A DNA stretch of 64,000 nucleotides from Thermoplasmata archaeon (lineage in GTDB: Archaea; Thermoplasmatota; E2; JACPAO01; JAHFTW01): contig JAHFTW010000007.1 in NCBI GenBank assembly GCA_023269235.1, positions 1 through 64,000 of the forward strand, read 5' to 3'. The translations under genes and the position numbers were made by a program. Under the pieces are notes generated by a model. That model had not been told where the DNA came from. It did no database searches and saw only the letters and a list, made by a program, of their open reading frames with translations. This document shows positions 1 through 7,670 of the stretch, piece by piece (position 1 is the stretch's first letter; each line of letters begins with the position of its first letter).

Positions 1-828
1 ACCGCGACCGCCGCCTCCGCCCTCGCGGCGCTCGCCGCGTTCGGGGCCGGCGCTCGTGTCGGGCTCGGGGGCGTCGAAGACGCCGGCGGCGTCCTTCTCG
101 GCCATCGTGACGGCGAAGCGCTCCAGGAGCGCCTTGCGCTGGACCTCGACGACCTGCTTGTTGCCCTCGACGGCCATGTCGAGGGCCTCGTCGAACTGGG
201 CGGGGGTGAGGTGGCCGTCCATCTGGAGCAGCACGATCTCGCCCGAGGTGTGGTTGACGGCGATGGGCAAGTCGGCGTTGCCGTAGTTGTCCTCCATCTG
301 GTCCAGGTCGAGGATGACGCGGTCGTTGGCCTTCCCCGCCGCGACGGCGGAGACGAGGCCCTTCATCGGGATGCCCGCGTCGGCGAGGGCGACGGCGGCG
401 CACACCAAGGCGGCGCAGCGGGTGCCGGCGTTGGCCTCGAGGACGTCGACGTGGATGTCGACGGCGCCGCGGGGGAAGCGCTCGGTCAGGACGACGTTCT
501 CGAACGCGTCCGCGATGACCTTGCCGATCTCCTGGCTGCGGCGGTCGGGGCCGGGACGCTTGCGGTCGGAGGTCGAGAAGGCGGCCATGTTGTAGCGCAC
601 CTGGACGACGGCCTTGTCCGACTCCTGGAAGCGGCGCGGGTTCAGCTCGCGGGGCCCGTAGACGCCGCAGATGACCTTGTTCGCGCCCCACTCGAGGTAG
701 GCGGAGCCATCGGCGCGGTGCAGGACGCCGGCCTTGATGGTGATGGGACGGATCTCGGTGGTCTTGCGGCCATCGAGGCGGATGCCTTTCTTGTTGACGA
801 GTTCTTTCGTTGGGTCAGGGACGCCCAT
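1..828 (-). CDS. rrp41: Exosome complex subunit Rrp41 (3' end cut by window)
   Basis: Catalytic RNase PH-type subunit of the archaeal exosome; with Rrp42 it forms the six-membered ring that degrades or tails RNA from the 3' end. The ATG at 828 follows the rrp4 stop by two bases. All 276 codons in the window are open and the gene runs off the left edge. Family motifs seen are KGIRLDGR near residue 14, the phosphate/RNA-binding arginines in SDRKRPGPDRRS, and DLDQMEDNYGNADLPIA with the catalytic aspartate. Beyond the usual ~240 residues the visible tail is Gly/Arg/Glu-rich (ERGERREGGGGG) and probably disordered. It is the last visible gene of a psmA-sbds-rrp4-rrp41 operon; rrp42 would be expected beyond the edge. 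Confidence 0.95.
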   Translation of the reverse strand, partial: MGVPDPTKELVNKKGIRLDGRKTTEIRPITIKAGVLHRADGSAYLEWGANKVICGVYGPRELNPRRFQESDKAVVQVRYNMAAFSTSDRKRPGPDRRSQEIGKVIADAFENVVLTERFPRGAVDIHVDVLEANAGTRCAALVCAAVALADAGIPMKGLVSAVAAGKANDRVILDLDQMEDNYGNADLPIAVNHTSGEIVLLQMDGHLTPAQFDEALDMAVEGNKQVVEVQRKALLERFAVTMAEKDAAGVFDAPEPDTSAGPERGERREGGGGGRG

Positions 829-830
829 GG

Positions 831-1607
831 TTACTCCTCCTGGGGGCCGTCGCCGGCCGGTTCTTGGGATTCGCTCATGCCCTCGGCCGACTCCGCGGCG
901 GGGGCGTTCTTCTCGATGCTCAGGTCAGCGTCCACGCCGCCGGGGCGCGCGGCCTCCAGCATGGCGGAGATGCGCTCAGTGAGGCCGGGGCTGTTGGCGT
1001 GCTCGCAGATGGCCTCGATGGCCTTGCGGGCCAGGAGGACCTCGGCGGGGGCGCCGTTGAGCCAGATGCGGCCGTTCTGGCCGACGCTCATCCAGCACTC
1101 GACGTAGCCCTTCAGCAGGTTCAGCATGGCGCCGTTCTTGCCGATGATGCGGGCCACCTTCGTGACGGGCACCTCGAGGAGCTCGCCGCCCTCCAGCTTG
1201 GAGAGGTTGCGGTCCTTCAGGGTGACCTGGAGTTTCTTCTGCTCGTCCACGAAGAGGACCTTGCACCAGATGGCGTCGCCGACCTTCAGGTAGGCGGTGG
1301 TCTCGCCGAAGTCCACGCGCCACGGGACCTCCGAGACGTGCATGGGGGCTGGCCAGGGCGCGCGGATGTCCACCAGCCAGTTGCCGGTGTTGGCCTCGGT
1401 GACGATGCCGACGACCATGTCGCCGGGGCGGGGCTCGTAGGCCCCCGTCATCGCGAGGACGTGGACGCGCTCGCCGACTTCCTGGAGGACGCCGGCGGTG
1501 ATGGCGACCAGTTTGTCGCCGACTTTCTTGGTGCCGTTGCCGGGAATGGCGCGGGCGTCGCCCACGATGTCGCCGGGAAGGACCACTTTGCGTTGGTTGG
1601 TTGTCAT
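831..1607 (-). CDS. rrp4: Exosome RNA-binding cap subunit Rrp4
   Basis: RNA-binding cap protein that sits on the Rrp41/Rrp42 ring and feeds substrate into it. 258 residues from the ATG at 1607 (MTTNQRKVVLPGDIVGD). Order: short N-terminal domain, S1 domain (about residues 60-135), then a KH domain with the GxxG-type loop VARIIGKNGAM near residue 160. An acidic tail (about 195-258) ends in a Glu/Pro-rich segment. The reading frame stays open far upstream, but upstream residues resemble no family member and lie inside sbds, so the internal ATG, 47 bases after the sbds stop, is preferred. The rrp41 start follows two bases after the stop, which indicates translational coupling. Confidence 0.95.
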   Translation of the reverse strand: MTTNQRKVVLPGDIVGDARAIPGNGTKKVGDKLVAITAGVLQEVGERVHVLAMTGAYEPRPGDMVVGIVTEANTGNWLVDIRAPWPAPMHVSEVPWRVDFGETTAYLKVGDAIWCKVLFVDEQKKLQVTLKDRNLSKLEGGELLEVPVTKVARIIGKNGAMLNLLKGYVECWMSVGQNGRIWLNGAPAEVLLARKAIEAICEHANSPGLTERISAMLEAARPGGVDADLSIEKNAPAAESAEGMSESQEPAGDGPQEE

Positions 1608-1654
1608 GATGTTACCTTGGGAGTGTGTGTTGGGTGAGGTGGGGAAGGGTTGGC

Positions 1655-2374
1655 TCACTTGCCGAGGAGCTTGACGGTGACCTTGCCGTGCGTCATCGCG
1701 TTGAGGCGGTCGTACACTTCGGTCTGCATGCCGGCCGGCATTTCGAGGACGACAATGAGGGAGCCGTCGGGCTGCCACTCTTCGCTCTTGAGCTCGCCCA
1801 TCGAGCGGACTGCGCCGGAAGCGTGGCCGGTGTACTCCATGGGGACGCGGACGGCGACCTTGACGACGTCGAAGGCGATGGGCAGGAGCGGCCGGAGTTT
1901 CTTCATGGCTTCCTCGACCTGCTCGTCCACGCGGCGCAGGGGGTCCACTTTGAACTTGGCCTCCTCCAGAGCGCGCTCGATGCGGTCGCGCGGGTGGGGC
2001 GTCTTGGTCTGCGGGTTCCACGCGTTGCGCAGGATGGTCTCGAGGAGTTTCTTGTGCTTCGCCTCGCCGAGTTTCTTGCGCTGCTCGGCGGTGAGTTGGA
2101 CCTCGCCCTCGGCGAGGATGCGGCGCGCGACGCGGACGAACTCGTCGGTCTCGAAGCCCTTCAGAAGGTCCTCGCGGCTCGCCTTCTTGCCTTCGGTCCA
2201 GTGCGTGAAGACATTGTCCACGGCGCACAGCTTGGTGATCTCGGCGTCGGGCACGGCCTCGCCTTTGCGCAGGCGCTCGGCCAGGGTGATGGCCCCGTCG
2301 GGGTCCACGAGGATCTCGAAGTGGTGATGGAAGCGCTGCAGGCGAGCGACGACCGCCTTGTCGAGGCTGACCAT
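1655..2374 (-). CDS. sbds: Ribosome maturation protein SBDS homologue
   Basis: Archaeal orthologue of the Shwachman-Bodian-Diamond protein, which in eukaryotes helps release eIF6 from the large subunit; the archaeal protein is tied to ribosome assembly and the exosome. 239 residues, the usual length. The N-terminal SBDS domain covers about residues 1-90 (MVSLDKAVVARLQRFHHHFE, then FTHWTEGKKAS). The central helical domain covers about 95-160 and the C-terminal ferredoxin-like domain about 165-239 (VVKVAVRVP, GSLIVVLEMPAG). Its ATG shares one base with the psmA stop (TGATG), so the two are translationally coupled. Position between psmA and rrp4 is the classic archaeal exosome superoperon order. 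Confidence 0.95.
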   Translation of the reverse strand: MVSLDKAVVARLQRFHHHFEILVDPDGAITLAERLRKGEAVPDAEITKLCAVDNVFTHWTEGKKASREDLLKGFETDEFVRVARRILAEGEVQLTAEQRKKLGEAKHKKLLETILRNAWNPQTKTPHPRDRIERALEEAKFKVDPLRRVDEQVEEAMKKLRPLLPIAFDVVKVAVRVPMEYTGHASGAVRSMGELKSEEWQPDGSLIVVLEMPAGMQTEVYDRLNAMTHGKVTVKLLGK

Positions 2375-3102
2375 CAGGCCATCCCCTTCACGGCAGCCTT
2401 GACGTCGGCGTCGCTGAGGCGGCGGAATCCGGAGGCGCCGCCCACGGGGGCCTCGACGACGGCGATCTCAAGCGCGTCGGCGTTGAACTTGCCCTCCGTG
2501 CCGGCGTGCAGCGCCTTGAGGCCGAGCTGGACGGCGGCGTCGAGGCCGAGGCCGTCTTTGTACTCCTTCTCCAGGAGCTCAAGAGCGGGGCCGCGGCCTC
2601 CCCCGACGGCGCTGGCGCGGTACTCGACGAGGGCGCCCGAGGGGTCGGTCTCGAAGAGGCGGGCGCCCGACTTGTCCACGCCGGCGACGAGGAGGGCGGT
2701 GCCGAAGGGGCGGCCGCCGCCGGTCTGCGTGTAGGCCTGCTTGACATCGCAGATGCGCTTGGCCAGCAGGTCGATGGGGATGGCCTCGTCGAAGCTGACG
2801 CGGTTGATCTGCGCCTCGACGCGGGCGCGGTCCACGAGGGAGCGCGCGTCGGCGACGAGGCCCGAGGTGGCGCAGGCGACGTGGGCGTCGATGGCGAAGA
2901 TCTTCTCGATGCTGGCGGGGACGATGAGCTTGGAGTTGACGCGCTTGTCCACGAGGAGGGCGACGAACGACTTGCCGCGCACGGCGACGGCGGTGGTGCC
3001 GCGCTTGACGGCCTCGCGGGCATACTCGACCTGGTAGAGACGGCCGTCGGGCGAGAACTGCGTGATGGCGCGGTCGTAGTTGGCTTGGTTGCTCGGCTGC
3101 AT
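2374..3102 (-). CDS. psmA: Proteasome alpha subunit
   Basis: Outer-ring, non-catalytic subunit of the archaeal 20S proteasome; its N-terminal helix gates entry and docks the PAN/Cdc48 ATPases. 242 residues from the ATG at 3102. The N-terminal signature YDRAITQFSPDGRLYQ, followed by VEYAREAVKRGTTAVAV, is textbook for alpha subunits and fixes the start. The frame stays open to about 3333 but that extension has no resemblance to the family. A GGTGG motif at 3107-3111 (minus strand) acts as the Shine-Dalgarno, so this gene is not leaderless. The nearest AT-rich box is shared with the divergent gene at 3234-3243. First gene of the psmA-sbds-rrp4-rrp41 operon. Confidence 0.95.
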   Translation of the reverse strand: MQPSNQANYDRAITQFSPDGRLYQVEYAREAVKRGTTAVAVRGKSFVALLVDKRVNSKLIVPASIEKIFAIDAHVACATSGLVADARSLVDRARVEAQINRVSFDEAIPIDLLAKRICDVKQAYTQTGGGRPFGTALLVAGVDKSGARLFETDPSGALVEYRASAVGGGRGPALELLEKEYKDGLGLDAAVQLGLKALHAGTEGKFNADALEIAVVEAPVGGASGFRRLSDADVKAAVKGMA

Positions 3103-3233
3103 AGTCCACCACTTGGGTGAACCAGGAAGGCGTCCCAATCCCGCAGCGACAAGGTGCTGCGTGGGGGGAGGCCACGGGGGGCCCAAAGGCCGACCGTTTC
3201 CCGGGTTCTTGACAGGTCTCGGACAAAGACCCG

Positions 3234-3243
3234 GATTAAAAAT
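3234..3243. promoter_or_regulatory. TATA-like box of divergent promoter
   Basis: GGATTAAAAA is the only AT-rich stretch between psmA and the radical SAM gene. Forward, it lies 25 bases before an ATG (3261) opening a 22-codon ORF. Reverse, it would give psmA a leader of about 100 bases carrying a Shine-Dalgarno. Inferred from spacing only. Confidence 0.55.
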
Positions 3244-3260
3244 GAGGGGGTCGCGGCCCC

Positions 3261-3329
3261 ATGAGGTCGCCTCCAGGAGGGAGACCACCGGCAACCCTAT
3301 CACCCGGAACGGACAGGCCATCTTCGTGA
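3261..3329 (+). CDS. Candidate leaderless upstream ORF (22 codons)
   Basis: A 22-residue ORF (MRSPPGGRPPATLSPGTDRP then SS) starts 25 bases after the TATA-like box, at the distance where leaderless genes in this window begin. Its TGA (3327-3329) overlaps the GTG start of the next gene (3326-3328) in a GTGA arrangement. The peptide is Pro/Gly/Arg-rich and resembles nothing I recognise, so its role would be coupling or attenuation rather than a protein product. It could be chance, since GC-rich DNA has few stops. Confidence 0.4.
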   Translation: MRSPPGGRPPATLSPGTDRPSS

Positions 3330-4984
3330 GCAAGCTGGTGCTGGTCGACGGCTACGTTGACGAGCCCTCCGCGTTCGGCGTTCCGCCCTACATCAGCCCG
3401 CACGCCCGCTACGCCGCCGGAGCTGCACTTTCCCAAGGCGCCGAGGTCGAGTACCACACGATTGACTCCCTGCGCGAGAACCGTCGGGAACTCACCGGCG
3501 ACGCGTTGCTCATCCTCGCCTCCTGCGTCGTGCCCGGGAAGTACCTGCGCGGCACGCCCATCACGCACGACGAGACGGTCTCGTTGTTCCGCGACTTCAA
3601 GGGCGACCGCATCCTCACCGGCGCCAACGCGGCCTTCGGGTTCGCCGACGACGGCGGAGGCCACGCCACCACGCGCGCGAATCCTCTCAAGGACCACGTG
3701 GATCATTTCATCACCCGCGACGGCGACGCCGCCGTGGCCGACCTCTTCGCCGGCAAGACCGTCGTCAACCGTTTCCGCACCGCGCAGGAATGGACGCGGC
3801 ACGCCCACGCCGGAGCCCCCATTGTCGCGCAGCACCCGGACATGAAGGCCGGCATCCTCATGGCCGAGCTGGACACCTTCCTCGGCTGCGTCCACTACGT
3901 CTCCGGCGGCTGCGGCTTCTGCAAGGACGCCAAGACGAAGCCCTGGTACCGCGACGAGGAGGACATCATCGAGGAGGTCCGCCTGCTCCACGAGCTCGGC
4001 GTGCGCCACTTCCGCCTCGGCGGCCAGTCCTGCTTCTGGACCTACAAGGCCATCGGCGTCGGTCTCACCGACGAGCCGAAGCCCAACGTCGCCGCCACCG
4101 AGAAGCTTCTCGTCGGCGTCGCGGAGGCCGCGCCCAAGCGCGAGGTCCTGCACATTGACAACGCCAACCCGGCCGTGCTCGCGGTGCACCCCGATGAGAG
4201 TCGCGCCATCGCCCGCCTCCTCGTCCAGCACGGCACCGACGGCAACATCGCCGCCTTCGGCCTCGAGTCCGTGGACCCCGCCGTCTACAAGGCGAACAAC
4301 CTCAACGCGACGCCGGAGCAGACGATGGACGCCATCCGCATCCTCAACGAGGAGTCGGGTATGCGCGGCCCCCGTGGGCTCCCCTACTGCCTCCCCGGCG
4401 TCAACTTGCTCTACGGCCTGCCCGGCGAGACGGCGGCGACGTACGAGATGAACTGGAAGTGGCTGATGGACCTTAAGAAGTCCGGCCTCCGCATCCGGCG
4501 CCTCAACATCCGCCAGCTCCTGCCCATTCGCGGCCAGAAAGAGACCGTGGCGCCCGAGCTGCGCAAGACCTTCATCGTGCACAAGCAGAACGTCCGCGAG
4601 CACTTCGACCGCGCCATCCTGCAGCAGGTCGTCCCCGTCGGGACCGTCATGAAGTCGGTCTATCTCGAGAAGGTCGAGCCGAGCCTCACCTACGGTCGCC
4701 AGATTGCCACCTACGCCCTCCTCGTCGGCATCCCGTACGAGACGGAGATCAACCGCTTCGTGGACATCCTCGTCACCGACCACGGCTACCGCAGCATCAC
4801 CGGCATCCCCGTCCCGTTCCACGTCCCGACGGCCTCGATGAAGCAGCTCGAGTGCCTGCCCGGCATCGGCAAGAAGCGCGCCGTGAACCTGAAGGTCAAG
4901 CGCCCCAAGAGCCTCGCAGAGTTCAGCGCCATCGTCCAGGACGACGCCATCATGGCGGTCCTCGCACCCCACCTGACGTTCTAG
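3326..4984 (+). CDS. Radical SAM enzyme with C-terminal helix-hairpin-helix (COG1031-like)
   Basis: 552-residue radical SAM protein of the archaeal type with a C-terminal HhH motif; its reaction is unknown to me. Cluster cysteines are C188, C196 and C199 in GCVHYVSGGCGFC, i.e. CX7CX2C rather than the canonical CX3CX2C. The barrel contains HFRLGGQSCFW and FGLESVDP, the latter typical of strand 6 in this superfamily. The C-terminus has an HhH, LECLPGIGKKRAVNL (about 508-522), which suggests a nucleic acid substrate. GTG 3326 is chosen because homologues begin near SKLVLVDGYVDEP and because it overlaps the stop of the upstream ORF (GTGA). The frame is open upstream to 3080 but overlaps the promoter. 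Confidence 0.85.
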   Translation: MSKLVLVDGYVDEPSAFGVPPYISPHARYAAGAALSQGAEVEYHTIDSLRENRRELTGDALLILASCVVPGKYLRGTPITHDETVSLFRDFKGDRILTGANAAFGFADDGGGHATTRANPLKDHVDHFITRDGDAAVADLFAGKTVVNRFRTAQEWTRHAHAGAPIVAQHPDMKAGILMAELDTFLGCVHYVSGGCGFCKDAKTKPWYRDEEDIIEEVRLLHELGVRHFRLGGQSCFWTYKAIGVGLTDEPKPNVAATEKLLVGVAEAAPKREVLHIDNANPAVLAVHPDESRAIARLLVQHGTDGNIAAFGLESVDPAVYKANNLNATPEQTMDAIRILNEESGMRGPRGLPYCLPGVNLLYGLPGETAATYEMNWKWLMDLKKSGLRIRRLNIRQLLPIRGQKETVAPELRKTFIVHKQNVREHFDRAILQQVVPVGTVMKSVYLEKVEPSLTYGRQIATYALLVGIPYETEINRFVDILVTDHGYRSITGIPVPFHVPTASMKQLECLPGIGKKRAVNLKVKRPKSLAEFSAIVQDDAIMAVLAPHLTF

Positions 4985-5010
4985 GTTTGCAGGCGACCAC
5001 CAAAGTCCCC

Positions 5011-5015
5011 TTATA
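5011..5015 (+). promoter_or_regulatory. TATA-like box, leaderless promoter
   Basis: CCTTATACC places TTATA 30 bases before the ATG at 5041; there is no Shine-Dalgarno upstream. Confidence 0.65.
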
Positions 5016-5040
5016 CCGAGAAGGGCAGGTCTCCTCCGTC

Positions 5041-6576
5041 ATGCGTGCGCGCCGCATCGGGTGCATGGCGGCCCTCGGGCTGCTGGTCCTTTCGACCCTC
5101 GTGTCCGGCCACCCCGGCCTGGGCTCCGTCGACGCCAACCCCGCTGCAGCGCCGCTCAGGCTCCCGTTGGAGCGCATCCAGGCCGCCCCGCAGACCCTCC
5201 TCACCCCGGAGCAGGCGGCAGCCCTGCCGCCCACGATCCAGGCCGGCATCGGCCCCGGCTCCGCCTTGCAAGTCGGTGTCGGCGGGACCCAGTTCATCTG
5301 CACCGCGAGCTTCCTCCTGCGCGACCCCGTCACGGCCACGTACTATCTCGCCACGGCCGGGCATTGCCTAGTGCGCAACGAGGAGGACCCCGCCGTCTAC
5401 AACGGCCATGACAACCCCGACAAAGTGGACAACCGCGTGGACGTCTGCGTCGCCGGCTGCCTCGACAATGCGCTCGGCCTCGGCACCTACGTCACGTTCG
5501 CGGCGTCCGGGGACTACCACCCCGTCGCCTTCGCCCAGTCCGGCGGCGTCGGGGAGGACTTCGGCCTCGTCCAGCTGCCCGCGAGCGCGCATGACCTGCT
5601 GCGGCCCGCGATGCCACAATGGGGCGGACCCACCGGCTACGACCCGTCCGCCACCGCCCCCTACGCGGTCCACTACGGCCACGGAACCTACTGCTGCCCG
5701 ACCGTTGGCGGGGTGGCCTCCCGCACCCCAGTGGACCAAGGCCGCATCGGGTTGTTCCAGGGCGTCAGCGGGGACGGCTCCTTCACGGTCCTCGGCTCCT
5801 CCAGCGGCGGCGACTCCGGCTCGGGCGTCAACTTGGCCCAGGCAGACCCCGCCAACGTCGCGCGCGGCACCTTCGCCCTCGGAACGTTGACGCACGGCGA
5901 GTACGTTGCGACCCCCGCAACGCCGCTGCCGTTCTTCCTCGGCACCACGCTCGCGAAAAGTTTCTCCATGATTGCCGGGGCCGGCTTCGCGCTAGAACTC
6001 GTCGCCGAGGGCGACCCGCTCCCGACCGCGCCCACCGCGCAGGCGGCCAGCATCACCATCCAGTCCCCGGCCGACGGCGCCCGCCTCGCGAAAGGAAGCG
6101 TCGTCACCATCCACGGCCTCGCCGGGCAAGGCGAACGTTCCCCTCCCGATGGCTCCGAGGTCCAGGTCGCCATCGACGACCCCACGTTCGCGATGGAGAG
6201 CCGCATCCCGGTCACCGGCCTAGCCGCATGGAACGCCACGTGGTACCTCAGCGGGGAGCCCACAGGGGCCCACACCATCTTCGCGCGTCTCGCCGCCGGC
6301 GGCCACTCCCTCGCCGAGGGCAACCGCACCGTGAGCATCACCTCCAGCGCGACGAGCGGCCCTTCGCCCTCTTCGTCGCCGAAACCCGGCTCGGGCTCCG
6401 GCAGCACCGGACCCAAAGGCGCTGCGGCGTCGGGCACGCTGGCCGCATCGGGGAAGGGCGCCTCCGGTGGCTCCACTGGCACGGCCAGCAAGGGGACGCC
6501 GGGGTTCGACGGGGTGCTCGCCACGACCTCGGTCGTCATCGCGCTCGCCGTCGCGGCCCGTCGCCGCGCCCGCTGA
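5041..6576 (+). CDS. Secreted trypsin-like serine protease with PGF-CTERM anchor
   Basis: 511-residue exported protein with a chymotrypsin-fold (S1-type) protease domain. A signal peptide covers residues 1-23 (CMAALGLLVLSTLVSG). The catalytic triad is visible as H108 in LATAGHCL, D173 in GEDFGLVQL and S259 in GGDSGSG. Cysteines around the active site (C99, C110, C142, C146) may form disulphides. An Ig-like domain follows at about 340-445 (ITIQSPADGARL onward), then a Ser/Gly/Pro-rich linker. The C-terminus is a tripartite PGF-CTERM signal: PGF at 487-489, a hydrophobic segment and RRRAR. By analogy with other archaea, archaeosortase A would cleave this and attach the protein to the membrane or S-layer. 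Expressed from its own leaderless promoter. Confidence 0.85.
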   Translation: MRARRIGCMAALGLLVLSTLVSGHPGLGSVDANPAAAPLRLPLERIQAAPQTLLTPEQAAALPPTIQAGIGPGSALQVGVGGTQFICTASFLLRDPVTATYYLATAGHCLVRNEEDPAVYNGHDNPDKVDNRVDVCVAGCLDNALGLGTYVTFAASGDYHPVAFAQSGGVGEDFGLVQLPASAHDLLRPAMPQWGGPTGYDPSATAPYAVHYGHGTYCCPTVGGVASRTPVDQGRIGLFQGVSGDGSFTVLGSSSGGDSGSGVNLAQADPANVARGTFALGTLTHGEYVATPATPLPFFLGTTLAKSFSMIAGAGFALELVAEGDPLPTAPTAQAASITIQSPADGARLAKGSVVTIHGLAGQGERSPPDGSEVQVAIDDPTFAMESRIPVTGLAAWNATWYLSGEPTGAHTIFARLAAGGHSLAEGNRTVSITSSATSGPSPSSSPKPGSGSGSTGPKGAAASGTLAASGKGASGGSTGTASKGTPGFDGVLATTSVVIALAVAARRRAR

Positions 6577-6614
6577 TTCGGCGCCCTCAAGAGGCCGTCG
6601 CCCATGCGCCGCGC

Positions 6615-7472
6615 GTGGACACGCGCGGCCGGCAAGGACTGGCCTTGGCCGCCGGTTCGGGCGTGCTGTACGGCGCCATCAACGTCCTCGTCAAGCGCAT
6701 CGACGCGCACCCGTTCGCGATGGGCGCCATCGCCTACCTGGCCTCGTGCCTCGTCCTGTCTCCGTTCTTGCGTGGTCTGCGCATCGCTCCCGCCGACCGC
6801 GTCAAGGTGCTGACGATGGGCCTCGTGGGCGGGGGCCTGGCGCCCGCCTTCCTCTTCCTGGGCCTGCGCGAGGCGAGCGCCGTGGACACCAGCCTCCTGC
6901 TGACGATGGAGATGGTCGCCACCGCGGTGCTCGCGACGCTGTTTCTAAGCGAACGGTTCCGTGGGTCCGACCTCCTCGGCCTTCTCTGCCTGCTTGCCGC
7001 CGCGGCCGCCATCGCGCTCGCCGCCGGCCGCGGCGGGACGGCCACGACGCCGCGCGGCGCCCTCTTGGTCCTTGCCGCGGCCGTGGCCTGGGGCGTGGAC
7101 AACACGGTGAGCGCGCGGCTCGTCGGCGCGTACCGTCCGCCGCAGCTCATCGCCGTGAAGGGGCTTCTCGGGGGCCTCGCCAGCCTGACCGCCCTCTTCG
7201 TCGTGCGCGCCCCCCTTCCATCGCCGACCGACGGCCTCGCCCTCGCCGCCATCGGCGTGGTGTCGGTCGGCGTGAGCTCGCTGCTGTTCTACCACGCTCT
7301 GGGGCGTGTCGGCGCGGCCCGCACGAGCGCCATGAACATCGCCACCACGGCGCTCGTCGGGGCCTTCGGCGGCGCTCTCCTCCTGCACGAAGTCCTGGGC
7401 CCCCTGCACGCGGTGGCCGTGAGCCTGGTCCTGGCCGGCGCCTTCCTGTTGGCGCGGTCGAAGCCTTCATGA
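6615..7472 (+). CDS. EamA/DMT-family permease
   Basis: 285-residue drug/metabolite transporter-type membrane protein made of two tandem EamA repeats of about five helices each (roughly 5-140 and 150-285). Typical features are LREASAVDTSLLLTMEMV at the first repeat hinge and the matching LGRVGAARTSAMNIATT in the second. The substrate cannot be read from sequence; relatives export amino acids, metabolites or nucleotide sugars. GTG 6615 (VDTRGRQGLALAAGSG) puts the first helix at the N-terminus; the open frame farther upstream is out-of-frame protease sequence. It begins 38 bases after the protease stop with only a weak box, so co-transcription with that gene is possible. Confidence 0.8.
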   Translation: MDTRGRQGLALAAGSGVLYGAINVLVKRIDAHPFAMGAIAYLASCLVLSPFLRGLRIAPADRVKVLTMGLVGGGLAPAFLFLGLREASAVDTSLLLTMEMVATAVLATLFLSERFRGSDLLGLLCLLAAAAAIALAAGRGGTATTPRGALLVLAAAVAWGVDNTVSARLVGAYRPPQLIAVKGLLGGLASLTALFVVRAPLPSPTDGLALAAIGVVSVGVSSLLFYHALGRVGAARTSAMNIATTALVGAFGGALLLHEVLGPLHAVAVSLVLAGAFLLARSKPS

Positions 7473-7494
7473 ACGGGCCCTTCGTGGTCGCGTC

Positions 7495-7662
7495 GTGGCC
7501 AAGAAGAACCAGGGACCGGGCATCCAGTCGGCGGCCGGCCTCATCCGCTACTACGACTCCGAGGAGGAGTCCAACATCAAGATGTCCCCGTCGCTGGTCC
7601 TGGCCATCTCGGCCTTGATCGGCGTCGGCGCCATCTGCCTGCGCGTCTTCTGGAAACTCTGA
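7495..7662 (+). CDS. secG: Preprotein translocase subunit Sec61 beta (SecG)
   Basis: 55-residue tail-anchored subunit of the SecYEG/Sec61 channel. The sequence starts VAKKNQGPGIQSAAGLIRYY, then an acidic DSEEES stretch, then one transmembrane helix (about 35-52) ending in VFWKL. The GPGIQSAAGLIRYYDSE pattern is diagnostic of archaeal Sec61 beta, although the protein is tiny. The start is GTG at 7495, 22 bases after the permease stop, with no clear Shine-Dalgarno. secY and secE are not in this window. The HAD phosphatase gene converges on it with 8 bases between the two stops. Confidence 0.9.
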   Translation: MAKKNQGPGIQSAAGLIRYYDSEEESNIKMSPSLVLAISALIGVGAICLRVFWKL

Positions 7663-7670
7663 GCCTCGCG

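Noticed and set aside
831-2228. 465-codon extension of rrp4
   Set aside because: The upstream 208 codons are antisense-like Arg/Pro-rich sequence inside sbds; the Rrp4 family starts at the internal ATG (1607).
3236-4972. Very long minus-strand open frames opposite the radical SAM gene and elsewhere (for example opposite 14968-17058, 57491-60814, 40245-44435)
   Set aside because: They are Val/Asp/Glu/Gly/Arg/His-rich antisense shadows of GC-rich genes, without domains or start signals.
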